Source: Pyrenula massariospora (taxonomy: Eukaryota > Ascomycota > Eurotiomycetes > Pyrenulales > Pyrenulaceae). Taken from it: a stretch of DNA of 64,000 nucleotides. The notes beneath the pieces were generated by a model. The model saw only the letters and a program-made list of their open reading frames with translations, had not been told where the DNA came from and did not search any database. The stretch's first letter is position 1, and each line of letters opens with the position of its first letter. The position numbers and the translations under genes are program-made. Shown piece after piece: positions 43,726 through 55,500 of this stretch. The stretch covers positions 1 to 64,000 of the forward strand of contig JAGFMI010000001.1 in assembly GCA_021030905.1 (NCBI GenBank), read 5' to 3'.

Positions 43726-46700
43726 CTACCCAAGGTCTTTTTTCGGCTCTAATGTAGAAGGCGTAGCTAGGCGCCTTAGTTCTACCTCGTATTTACTCTT
43801 GATGGCCCCGGATTTTTCGTCGTTATCAACATAATGACGCACCTCTTCGTCGGAAGGCCAACCCTGCCACGACTCCACGCCTAAGATGAGACTTTTCACC
43901 TCCTCAATCACCGCATCAGACGCTTTTAGGTCCTCACGATTTTCTAAGATCTTTTCGGCGTCCCATGAATTCTCTAAGAATGCTCTGACCGCAATAATCG
44001 TTCGCCGCTGCATGTAATTCGCATTTGCGTGTTCATTAGAGACTAGATTAAGCTCCGAGACGTAAGCACGCATCCAACGAAGCAATGATAGAATGCTAGG
44101 GTAATCATGGCCAATTCCGAGAATTCGAATGGTTGCATGAAGAGTATGGTAACTTGGGATCCAAAGGAGGCGAGGTCGGGGATCATTCTCGTTGCAACGA
44201 TGTGATTGCTGTAGGTTGAATAGGTCAGGCGAGTCAAGACCGCTAAAAGTCTGCCGGAAATAGTGTTTGCAGGATTGAATAGCATCCGGGGTTAATCCAA
44301 GCGTTCCGTGTTGTAGTCCTTGTCTGTCGAGACAAAATGTTTCCCACAATTTTAAAAGCTCTTCGAATGTATTTACGTCTATAGGAACATTGGATTTCGC
44401 CATAGCACTAAGAATAGTTTTGAGATAGGGCCAAGAGCGCAAGTGAAGCGGCCAGCTTATTGTTCCTTCCCTCAGATCGTAAAAGAAAAGCTGGCGATAT
44501 TGGCGCAGCAGAGAATGCCAAGCAGGCGCGTGAGATATCTCAAACCGATTAAGGATGGAGAAGACGAGGTGCAAAGTGTCGAATTGACTGGCATACAGAG
44601 TCGAGGTGATCCTTGGTAGCTCGGGAGGGGCATCTCTGAAAACTGCTAATAGACGTTTATGTGCAGAGTTGCAGACTTTGCTGGGAAATCTCAGGAGGAA
44701 TCCAACGTACGCCACTAAGAGCCAGGATTTTCCACTCAGATGAGTCAGCCACTGATGGAATAATCGCGCCTGTATCGAGCTGATCTTGGAGCCCTGCGCC
44801 TCTGCAAACACCTCCGGATAGAGTCGTAGCAATAGGCGGTGGCAAGTGTCAAAGTCTTCGCTAGTCGTCAGAACTGAATGAAGCAATTTGTCATGAGGCT
44901 TCAAATCACGGGATGTCATGATATTTAGAAACTCCTCAAGGGTTGGCGGCCTAATACGCACGTAGGTAATCTGCCTTGGCGAAATAGGTTCTGGTAGAGT
45001 TTCCTTAGTATCACCGGCGAGTGCAAATTTAGAAGAGACTTTCCCCTCCCCAGTCTGATGAACCAATTTCTTCAGCATTGCCTGATGTGGCTCAAAAGCG
45101 AATTCCGCTTCGAGATTTTGCACTTCCTTTTCATAGCGTAGGAAAGCTGACCAAGCTTCTCTGACAGTTCGGGTTGACTCAATGCGGGCTGCCCAAAGCT
45201 TTTTCTCCAGTAAGATGAACGGTGTCTTTTGTTGGACTGGCGGCGGTGGTAATAATTTTCGCGTCTGAATGGTCGGGCTTCCATCCGTATCCCACCCTGC
45301 AAATACGGAAGCAATCTTCTCCCACCCTTGGGTACTATATCCTGCTTCTACCATCTCGCGAATGACATGAAATGCTCGGCTCTCACTTCCCACATCGCCC
45401 CGAAAAGCGTCGGCTCCAGATTTATCATCTCTCCAGGGCGGCCATGACCGAGCTTTCAAGTCAGCCCATCGTTTTTCATCTTTCGTTTTTTTATGCGCAA
45501 GCTGCACGCTTACAAGAGCTCTGTATCCCTCGCGATTAATGGGCAGATGAGGTTTGAAATGTGTCATTTGTCGCAGAATGCGGAATTGGGCTTTTTGCTG
45601 CACACGCATGTAGCGCATCGGCCGCAGAGAAATCGGTCGAGCCAGCCATGTCAGAGCTCGATTGTAGTAAAAGAGGGCCCTCCGTACATAATGTGTACTT
45701 CGAGGGTTTGAACGTGCTGGTGGAAAGAACATGCACATAATCTCGGATATCTTGTCGAGACCGTTTGGCCACCGTCGCGCCGCCTGTCGAAGCAATCGCT
45801 TTATGATGAGCAGTTTGGCTACCGGGTTAAGGGTCGGAAAGTCAACATCGATAAGGATAGAGTTAGTAATAGGTGTCAGAGAATCCATACCGGGCTGACT
45901 ACGGATTATTTCGGTCATCATTCGGAGGCTCATTGCAGCTAGCATAGAATTTCGCAACAGGTACAAGATAAGAAATAGGGGTATTCTTCGTGAGTTCTCC
46001 AACGAATTGATCAAAGTTTCTTTTTGAATGGCGACATTTCCGAAGCTGGACCGTATCATCCTTAACCAAAGCTCCAAATCCTGAATTTCATACCCATTCT
46101 GTTTAAGATATCGGTGAGATAGGTCGTGAGAGGTTTTCTTTAGCCTTGAATCAATATCATCTTGAAATCTACCGTTACCAGCGTGGGCGTGCCTTATGTA
46201 AGTTGCCAGAATCCTGGCAAGGCACAAGCTTCGTGATCCATCGTCGTAGCCTGCCTTTCTATCCTCTGAAAGTCTTGACTTCGCGGGAAGTTCTCTTGTT
46301 TTCGATTGATGCTCGATTGTCAGTCCGTCGATTCGCGTGTGATGTTCAATTGACAAGGCGCGATCCAGCGTCTTTGAGACGAGATCAAGTCGCAAGCCCT
46401 GCTCCAAGATGAGAGTCTCTTCTTCGTCATCCTTGTTGTTCCAAAGGCCTCCATTTTTTTCTGTAACATTATCATTAACTCGGTTGGCCGTAGTTCTACC
46501 AGTGGTGTGATGGCGACGAAGCGGCGCCCGAGTTCCGACAGAGGGACATGGAAATCTCTGCCGGAGAAGCCTGAAGCAGCCAGTGCTAATTGTAGAAAGC
46601 TGTGCGGCTATCTGTCCTCAGTCAATCGTACAGGCTCTATCAGATATGGGAGACTGAGAAGACTCACTGCTTGGCGCCAAAAGGCAATTCCAACGCAAGG

Positions 46701-46760
46701 AGAGCGTACGCTAAGGCCTGGACGGGAGAGCGGCCTAAATAAAGATGCATTCGTCAACAT
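43726..46760 (-). CDS. PPR-like mitochondrial protein
   Basis: Two exons, 46760-46668 and 46611-43726, with a 56-bp intron (GTGAGT...GACAG) give 992 residues. The large exon has no in-frame ATG before its first 68 codons. A short upstream exon beginning MLTNASLFRPLSRPGLSVRS supplies a start and an Arg-rich mitochondrial presequence that continues as RLLRQRFPCPSVGTRAPLRR. The body is helical throughout, with tandem helix-pair character (PAWHSLLRQYRQLFFYDLRE, VDVNTFEELLKLWETF-like blocks) and the segment GWEKIASVFAGWDTDGSPTI seen in fungal PPR-type proteins. A role in mitochondrial RNA processing or translation is inferred. It is divergent from the next gene with 412 bp between starts. Confidence 0.75.
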
Positions 46761-47172
46761 CCATCGAGAGCGATATCCGTAGTGAAGGCGTCTGATCACA
46801 GCGATGCTCCATCACAATAAATGAGGCACAGCGAGGCGGGCGAGCGAAGAATCGGGGTGAGCTGTCCGATTGTGGACTAGCTCGATACTGCGAAACCGCT
46901 AAAGGTAATTTGTCGTATTGAGCATATCACGGACAATCCATCCCTTCGCTGCATTTGTTGAGGCCGATGACTTTTTAAGACCATCTCTAATCCTGAACCC
47001 CTCGCTTTCAGGCGCTTCTCTTCGTGATACAGCGATGCGCTGTGTATATTTCGTGGTTTTGGTGTAGATGTTGCATCTCCGCGCGGTCGCGAGGTGACCT
47101 TTTGCCCAAGCCGCGTCGAATAACATCTCCATCGACAAGGCACGCATCGGCTTCCCCCAGGCCAGCGCAGCC
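46761..47172. other. Divergent promoter region
   Basis: 412 bp between the start of the PPR-like gene (minus) and the nuclear Q/P-rich gene (plus). No gene seen. Confidence 0.5.
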
Positions 47173-49649
47173 ATGTCGCTACCGAACGGCTTCCCTAAAG
47201 ACCATTCACCACCTCGATCTCCACCTGCTTCAGCAGTCCCCGGTAAACGAAAACGCAGCGCCAGTCCTCAAAAGTCGTACAGCCTTGATGCGCCGGCCGA
47301 ACAGCCTCAGCCCGTCCCACATGTTCTCCGAGATGTTCTACAGGTGTTGCAGAGGCAAGATTACTGAGTTGACTATTGCTCTCGGGTGCAGACACTGACC
47401 CTAGAATTAGAGATGACCGCTACCTCCCACTCCTTACTCATGCTCTACCTATGTCTGAAAGGACGGCCAAAAGAGCCCGCCTGTCCTCTAACGGGAATAA
47501 TATACAAGCTCGAATAGAAACTGACTATTACACGTCGCCACGCGATCTACTAGATGATGTTGCGGAAGTCGAAAGAATTTTTGATCAGGCTACTACGTCC
47601 GATAACGATGATTCCACAGTACCTCAATTCAACAGTCTAGCACGGCGAAACCCGGCCTTCAAAACACCTATGCTCTCAAGAAGGATTAATCAATTACTTC
47701 AATACGGAGGCTCATTCCACGGGCGGAGCGACTCTTTCAAGGATGGCACTGATATGCCAAACACCCTAGATAGTGGTGTCACAGAATCCAGGGAGGCAAG
47801 GATAGTTCTGACATTGTTGGGAAATCCCGATAGAGGTCCGAAGCAACTATTCTCAAGTCTACAAAAACCACAGACTATCTCAAACGACATTGCAAGCTAT
47901 TCGGAAGTAGATGAGACTACTCTTCCAAACGGGATTTCGGCAACAAAGGTCCTCCCCTTCAACACTGCAGTATCGCAGAAAAGACCAGGTGATGGTGGGA
48001 AATTCGGGGATCTGTTCAAACCGCCAAAGTCGGTAAAGGCCTTGGAGCCTCCCAAGCAGTCGAAGAATCTGACAAGAGGGTCAACTCTGACCTGGGGCCA
48101 AGATCCCGAGAGTGTTCCTTCCTCGAGAAGCGGATTAGGTGACAGAGAGAGAGTTCCTGAAAAGGACAAGCAGCTGCCATCAGGGCAGTGGATACATTTC
48201 AATGATTCTACCCCATCAAGCTTGCCGTCTTCTCCTGAAGAAAAGCGTCGTCAACGCGACAGAGCATTAAGTTTTAGTGATGCCAAATCTGATCTTCGTG
48301 GAGGTGAAAGATTTAATCAACAGATCGCCAGGCACAAAGCGCTATTTCAGTCAGCATACTCATCTTTCGCTCCAACCATTGACACCGCCGATACTGTTGT
48401 CCCGGAACAAATGAAGAACCAGGTTTGGTGGAATCGCTTTGGGCGAAGGCGTTTCAACAATCTATCTTCTTCAAGATATCCTGATGAAGGCCTAAGTGGG
48501 CAAGAGGATGTTCCGACGCTGGAAGAAATCCAGGAGACTGCCAAAGGATTCGCTGAAGCAGTTGCTGCCTATGTCCCTGACAGTCCTCCCCAAGAGTTCT
48601 GTGACCTGTCTGAAAAGGCCGAAAAGGAGACCGAAGACCTTTTGTCAGAAATCTCAGACCTCCTGTCGACTCTAAGTTCTCACCACCGAAATCGCAACTT
48701 GTCAACTTTATCACCATCCCGTCCAAGCATGAGTGAGCTGTCCAAGATGACTGGTAGTCCGTCTACACCGTCTTCGGCAGAATTTGACATATACGAAACA
48801 CTTAGGTTACAGCTTTCAACCATAATATCATCTCTACCACCACACGTTGTTGCGAGGCTTGATGGAGATCAATTAAAGTCTCTGAATGTGTGCAATCGCC
48901 TCTTGCTTGATGATACCGAGTTTACCGGAACAATGGAGAAGGACGAATTCACCAAGCAGAAGGAGCAGGCCATACGGGCCGCTAACCCCACGAATGCTCG
49001 AACAAGTTCTCCCGCCACCTCGACACCGAGAGCAAATTACCAGGCATTGAATGCGGCCATGTACAACGCCAAGGGATATAGCTCCAACACACGCTCAGCA
49101 TCCGCAACTACAGGCTATCAACCGCATAGCTCCTACCGTCAGCCGAATCAGTACACAAGCCTTGCTGCCTCATATCCAAATCGCCCAGCTTCTAGCACTC
49201 AACGCCCAAATTACGCAACATATGGGCAAAATACCACATCACAGCATTCTCAGACCCCCTCCTTGCACCAATTTCAGCGGCCTACTGCGAACGGTTACGG
49301 TACAGCCTATGGAAGTCAACAAGCTAGTCCCTACCAGCGGCCAAGCCAACAGACGCCACAGAGATCCAATTCGGGAACATATCCATACGGTAGCTCGCCA
49401 CCGAAATCCACAACTGACTCCCCCATCTACCCTCCTCGGAATCCACAAAATCAACCTCAGTATCTACCACAAGCACCTCAATCGGCAAATTACGGAACTG
49501 GAACGCTCGGCAAGCCGTCCTATCCCGTGTCCAAAGTACCGTCGGGGCCACCGCAAACGCCGAACGCTCAGAATGATGGAAGTGGAAAGCCTGTGATTGA
49601 TGGAACCGATCGAATATCAAGCCCACTAGCGAGTGTAAATGGTACTTAG
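47173..49649 (+). CDS. Conserved nuclear-type protein with Q/P/Y-rich tail
   Basis: Exon 1 from ATG 47173 encodes MSLPNGFPKDHSPPRSPPAS and a KRKRSASP nuclear-localisation-like cluster. The only join I find that preserves phase uses a GC-AG intron (47355-47404, donor AG/GCAAGA, branch CTGAC, acceptor CCTAG). The product then has 808 residues: VLQVLQR-IRDDRYLPLLTHAL. Conserved-looking blocks are GPKQLFSSLQKPQ, ALFQSAYSSFAPTIDTADTV, VWWNRFGRRRF, a coiled-coil-like SEKAEKETEDLLSEISDLL and LPPHVVARLDGDQLKSLN. The last 200 residues are Gln/Pro/Tyr/Ser-rich. I have seen this layout in uncharacterised ascomycete proteins and cannot name it. A transcription or chromatin cofactor is a guess from composition. 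If exon 1 is not used, translation could start at ATG 47451. Confidence 0.75.
47355..47404 (+). other. Probable GC-AG intron
   Basis: Fifty bases begin GCAAGA after AG and end CTGACCCTAG. They are needed to link the KRKRSASP-containing first exon with the long second exon in phase. GC donors in fungi usually show the AG/GCAAGT context, and this one matches in all but the last base. No GT donor in the neighbourhood keeps the frame. Confidence 0.55.
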
Positions 49650-50023
49650 GGTTAGGAATTATAAGGGTCTAGGGATGTAAGCAAATCCCATGCTGGTTCC
49701 GTGGGTTAATGGGCGATTTGGTCAATGGGATTTGCGCCGGGAAGTAAGCCATTACGCTCTCCACAGAAACAGCCGAATAGCGTCGGATCCTGTCGCTAAT
49801 GGCAAAATCCTGTAGATTGCTTGGATAAAGCTGAGCGTTCATTCAATTAGCGGGAAGATCCCTTAAGATATCTAGGATAATTGTGAGACAGTGTTACCAC
49901 ACGAGCAATCCACGATCGCAGGTGGTGCTTGGAAAACGTAGACCCCAATGAGAAGCGCAAGTTGTCTGACTGTGCCACGGCTTCTTGGAGCGGAGGATAT
50001 GCTCCGCGGCGTCGACGCCTCTT
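49650..50023. other. Intergenic
   Basis: Begins with TTAGGGTTAGG overlapping the stop codon of the preceding gene. Otherwise featureless 3' and promoter sequence. Confidence 0.4.
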
Positions 50024-50771
50024 ATGAACTCTAACCTCTTAACATGTCAGCCAGCCGTGCGCGAGCCTACGGTGACTTTCTATCGACGATGGCGGGCACA
50101 TCTGGAATCCAATCGCGGATGGCAAGCTTACACCACAATCGCCGAGTTTGGTCGACTGGTCAAATGGCTTCTAGCCAACAAAGCGGAATCGCTCTCGCAT
50201 GCATTGGACCCCACAGAACATCCGCCAGCCCAAGGTCCGATTCGAAAGCCAAAGATACCCATCCCTGCTATTGGAGAGAACAGACCTACCGTGAGACTAT
50301 TATCACGAACCTTCCGCCCGGTTGGCTGCATTCCTGTGGTTTACCGAGGAGGCCGATCAGTGCGGACGGTGCCCGGTTCCTGCTACCGTCATGCTTCATC
50401 CCGACTACTGTGCCAGCCTACCGATCTGGAGCTCGCGTTTAGTTTCTCCCAAAGTCTTTATCGCTTCAAGAAAGCGGAGCATAGACGAACGTTCGAATTT
50501 GCTTCGAAAGGGCCGTGTTGTTCTCCCATTTTGGGAGTTCTCCTTGATATCGCGTCTCACCCGGGACTTCCCGCCCTACGTCCGCAAACGCCTTGCTATC
50601 AACTTCCTGAACAGGACCGTGTTGCTTGGATATGGTCAGATTTCATACAAGCGGAACAAAGCCACATTACTGCTGGGGTCTTATCAGAAGCCGGTGATAA
50701 TTTCATGGTACAACCTAGGGCATGGGACACTTACCCAAACGATTGACTCTAGAAATAGCACTCAGACATAG
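50024..50771 (+). CDS. Unknown protein, tentative two-exon model
   Basis: Three overlapping plus-strand ORFs of 130-250 codons cover this stretch, so it is probably coding, but the frame is uncertain. The model I favour joins 50024-50290 to 50361-50771 over a 70-bp GTGAGA...GATCAG intron, phase 0, giving 225 residues. Exon 1 includes GRLVKWLLANKAESLSHAL and ends GENRPT. Exon 2 begins CGRCPVPATVMLHPDYC and includes VVLPFWEFSLISRLTRDF and YVRKRLAINFLNRTVLLG. No clear branch point is visible in the intron. I recognise no domain, signal peptide or membrane segment. An unspliced 253-codon ORF (49985-50746) is the alternative. Confidence 0.3.
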
Positions 50772-50854
50772 TCCTTTGGCCCCAAGAATCTCAATTGCAC
50801 TTCAGGGGCTTCCAAGTCTCCGAAGCCGCCCCATCTCGGGGGATTTTCGTGTCA

Positions 50855-52393
50855 ATGGCCACCCATGACGGACGTCGACTGGCCAGGAGGTCAAGTATAT
50901 CATCTAGGGTCTCCCTCTTCTCCGCCTTTACTAGTTCAAGTGGTTCAAGTGGCAGCACCAATACCGTCACCCCTGACTCTATACGCCGCCCGAAGAAAAA
51001 GACCACCATGCCACCAAAACCAACTATGAAGAAGCAACCTCCAGCACGAAGAAAGCATGGAATTGTCCCCACCGAAGGTGAGGAGGCTGCGTCCCCAATT
51101 GACGTGTTCCAATTCCTAGACCATACCCGCTCCACGAACTCATCTCGACTATCACTGGTGGGAGGTCCTCACTCGATCCTACGGCCAAATATGGGTTCCC
51201 CAGCTCTACCCGAAGATTTTGAGCTCCCTCCTCACCAAGGTATAGCGGACAGCAGTGCAAGAAGCATCCACTCTGATTCAGGCATCTCGATTCGAGATAG
51301 CAGTCCAGACCCTCCAAGCCGCCGAGGATCAGAGCTGGAGATGGTGGCAGAGGAGAGTGCTTGGAAGAGTCCTTCCCGTGCTCACAGGACTTCGTCAAAG
51401 GTGGTACTTCCAGGAACCTTGCTTGAAAGCTCCGAAAGCGAGCAAGAAAGCCCTCATGAGGAGGTTGAGTATTCTTCCGACGACAAGAAAGAAGACGAAC
51501 CCGAGTCTTTCTATCGCCAAGCCTATGGCCAACAGAGTGATTTGCCCACAAGTGCAGACATACCACCTGCGCCGCCAAAGCAAACACGGGTACCTCAAGC
51601 GAACTTTGGAGGCTATGATGTTCTTGCACGTCGCTTGTCCTCAATCAATAGTCCAGTTCTGTATCGCCGTTTTGAATGGCTACACCATCGCTTACTACTC
51701 TATCTACAAGACGAGGTAGCAGAATTGGAAGAAGAATTGATAGCTCTTGACCGATGGGACTCCGAATCTCGAGCCGCAGCCGAACAATCCATCCGAGGCC
51801 GAAAAGTGCCGTCATCTAGGCGCATGGATTGGAAGTATCGAGGGTCTCTAGAGCTTTGTGCGCGACGGATAGATATCATGGGCAAAATTCAAGCTAAACT
51901 ACGCGATTACGGTAAGCATGCGTGCACTAGACCGGCAGACTTTCACTAAGAATTTAAAGACGAAGCTCTTCAGGCATACCAAAAGCTCCAATCTCAGTTA
52001 GAACCCGCCAGCGAAAGCATGATTTCTGACTATCGAACGTGGATGAGCAAGCACTGTCCAATCGCGGAAGCCGAGACATCATTCCTCGACCACAAAGACG
52101 ATCTAGTGAATCCTAGTCATCAGTTTAATCACGCTCCACTTACGGCTAACAAACAACCTGTGTTACAATTAATTGTAATGACAGCAGCGGCGTCCATCAT
52201 CCTCCCTTTACTTGCGTTCAGCGTCATTCCAAACTACTTGCCTCGAATTTGTGTGGCAAGCGTCATGACCCTACTCCTTCTACGACTGTTTGAGACCGAT
52301 CAGCTACGAACGTTGATGCGACCTACGGAACTCAAAGCTTGCTCTCTTGTTTACTTCGGCGTTATGATATTAGCAGCATTTGTGATTGCATGA
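50855..52393 (+). CDS. DUF6594-family membrane protein
   Basis: Two exons, 50855-51911 and 51960-52393, with a 48-bp GTAAGC...AAAG intron encode 496 residues from MATHDGRRL. The first 250 residues are disordered and Ser/Pro/Lys-rich with acidic patches (SSESEQESPHEEVEYSSDDK). Then comes the DUF6594 hallmark: YRRFEWLHHRLLLYLQDEVA, ELEEELIALDRWD, and a coiled-coil region into exon 2 (DEALQAYQKLQSQL). Three hydrophobic segments at the C-terminus (QLIVMTAAASIILPLLAFSV, ICVASVMTLLLLRLF, LVYFGVMILAAFVIA) are the membrane domain typical of this fungal family. The function of DUF6594 proteins is unknown. It converges on the NB-ARC gene with only 163 bp between stops. Confidence 0.88.
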
Positions 52394-52556
52394 ACTTTTA
52401 ATGTGCCGTATGCAGACTATGTGCTATGCAGTGAAAAGCTGGGTTTTGAGTCCACTCATGAAAATATCCCCAGCCGACCATTTAACGCGGTTTGACGCAT
52501 ACTGTTATGCGAAACGATACTACAACAAGCCAACGCCAATGATGCTGATCTGCTCC

Positions 52557-55500
52557 TTACCTCGATGGTCCACCGCCTCTGTAGATTCCAAGTCCTTGGC
52601 TACCTCCCATGTTCCTACCATAATCCAAACTCTCTCGGCGTTCCACCATCCCTCGAAGAAGCCCCTCATCACTGGGCGTGGGAATCATATTGTGATTCGG
52701 ATACGGTCGGGCTCCATGAAACCTATTGCGTCGAAATTCTCCTCGCTCAAACGGAAGTCGTCTTTGATATTCCTCGGAGCGAAGTCTTGCTTCTACGACG
52801 TCGACCGGTTCAGACTCTCCAAATTGGAGCACGCTTTTGTTTTGTGGTCGAATTGTGAGAACATTGGCATCAGAGCCGACTGATGATGGTTCGAACTGTG
52901 GAGACACTGGCGATGTAGATGAAGAATCATACGCGCTTCTGAGTCTGGTACCACTTCCTTCTATAGGCACTGGAGCAAGGCGGGCTGGTTTGAGGTGTGG
53001 CGATGTGCGTGGTGACAAAGAACCTCCCCTTCGAACAGCAGCATATTGCGTGGAGAATGTGGGCTTGAAGCGAGGAGGTTCTGTAGACATCGAAGCATGC
53101 GATTCTTTAGAATTGTCACGGCTCATTGGCTGAGATGCATAACCGCTAGGGAGCACTGCGGAAGTCGTCATGTAATCTGGAGGCAACGACGGCTCTGTCC
53201 TGAATTGAACTGCTGCAAGAGTCCTAGGGGCCCTTCGAGTAAGAACGACATTTTCTTCCACAGGTAAAGGAGGTACATTTAGTCCATAGGGGATCATTGG
53301 TGGAATCGACGTACGACGAGATCTCGGGAACTGGGAGACTGGAAATTCCATGTCTTGCTGATACTTCTCTCGCGGCTTGAACTCGGCGGCCAGTGGTGAG
53401 AGACCTCTCGGTTGTACGTTCTCCTTATGCCCTTCAAGAACTGGTGGAGGGTCTTTAGGGGAAACAGTCTCGTCTCGTCGAGATCGACTAGTCGATCGAA
53501 TTCTACCACCTCTCGCGGCAGGAGGATTTGAACGGTGAAATGCGGCTAGGCGAGCTTCTGCTTCCGACACAGCAGAGCTTGGTCGAGGCCGATCCCCGGA
53601 ACTACTGCTTCGTGTTTGACCTAATGACCCTGGTGTTTCCCATAGTGTTGGATCGGCTTTGGCCTGTGAGTACGTGACGGAAGGTTGAGTAGGCCTTGGT
53701 CGCCATTCTCCAAGGTCTTTGTGAGGTTTACTTGAGACATGGCCTTGGAAAATCTGTCGTATGGAGGGTGTGGGACTTGCCACAACCTTAACGAGTGAAC
53801 TGGGCCCAAGCTGGACGTTTGGCTCAGGCACGTCAGATGTAGTATCGGAAGACACTCGCCTAGAGCCGTCGTGAACATCCGCATCGATCCCTGACATGTA
53901 CCCTGTGTCCTCACGTGGCAATTTTAGAATATTTTCATCATTCTCATCAGCAACAAGGTCGCCATAAGGCGGAGTTCTGTAATTGACAGGGGATTGCAGC
54001 TTGGCTGTGCCTTCAAATCCCCACGTCGATGTTCTTGACGGTGTACTTACCGGCGTATCGGGTCCATTTGAGGACGTGCTGCTTGTTCTGTCAAAAATTG
54101 ACGCCTGCGCTGCGACACGGACTGACTCGGATGAATGGTGAGGAGACCTGCTCTGAATTTCTTTTTTAATAGAACGCAAGATGGCTCGTAGTTCATGACG
54201 GCTCTGGCGTAGACCCGAAGACGCTTTTTCTGGATTCTTTGGGAAGTGAGAAAGCAACTTTGCCGCGTGACACTCGTACTCTCGAAAATCTCGTACCAGA
54301 CCCCGTCCCGGTTCGTTATTCAGAATTGCGGTCGCGCAATTATAGGAGAAACAGAACATGCTGACTGCGGCAGATAGATACCACTGAAATATCCCCTTGT
54401 CTTTCAGCAAAAGTTCGTCACGACAAAAGCTTTGCGCAACCGTATGTATGCGCAAAATTTCAATACCACCTACAGAAGACTGTGAAGAGGCTTCTGCGCT
54501 GCCGTTGAGAGGAGAATCATTGTCGGCCATCGTTGGCGGTTCTGCCCCCGATTCATCGCTATTCTTTGAGAGAAACGACCGCTCAAGACTAGCGTAGGGC
54601 TGTAGGGCGCGCTCGACAAGTCCGTATTTGATCAATGTTGCGATAGTTGCGTCCAGCTCGCGTTTGGTGCTGCCTTCTCGGTCGATGGATCTGATTTCGA
54701 TGTTAAAATTGGCTAGACCTTTTCGACCAAGGTGTATCATGGCGAACGGGATAAAGTGGCCTAGAAATGAGAGGATATTGACGAGATGAATCGCTTCCAC
54801 ATGAGAGTTTTCCCAAAGCGCGGCCATTATCTCCATGTAAGGTTCGGCAATTCTTGAGCTGGTCTTGTAAGATCCAATTTGATATTTTTCAAGAGATTTG
54901 CCGGTAGCAAATAGCTTGAAACTCAGAGCATGGATCGCAAGTGGTAGATATTCAAGATGTTTTACCACTTCTGTCGCTTTCTTCTGTTGCTGGGGCGATG
55001 GTTCTCCAATATCTAGTCCTTCGTAAAGCAATTGTCTTGCATCTTCCAGCGAGAGAGGACAGACCTTAACATCTGAAGGATGGAATAGGCGTTGTTTTCG
55101 CGCAAGGGTGCGATTGACAGACGTGTAAATGATATTGCCACCAACACGGTCTGGTAGACAAGGCTGGAAGGACACTAATTGCTCTTCAGAGTCAAGGCTT
55201 AAATTGTCGAAAACAAGTAGCCAATCATCCCGCCCTTCCAACCAAGTCTTGACTGCGGGAATGAAATTGTCGAAACTATTCCAGCCATCGATCAAGGCGT
55301 TGTGTTCGGTCTTCAAGGCTGCAACTTGAGCTATGTCCCAGAAGCATTGGCAGAGCAGCTCCTGTGACCGTGCATCGATCCAAAATACTCCACCTGGATA
55401 TTCATCTTTGTGGTGCCAAACATATTCACGAACAAGGTGACTCTTTCCACTACCTGGTCCACCGTGTACAAGCACAGCTCTGGTGCCAACATTTCGTATC

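Noticed and set aside
49051-49626. 181-codon plus-strand and 100-codon minus-strand ORFs
   Set aside because: Shadows in other frames of the Q/P/Y-rich tail of the long gene.
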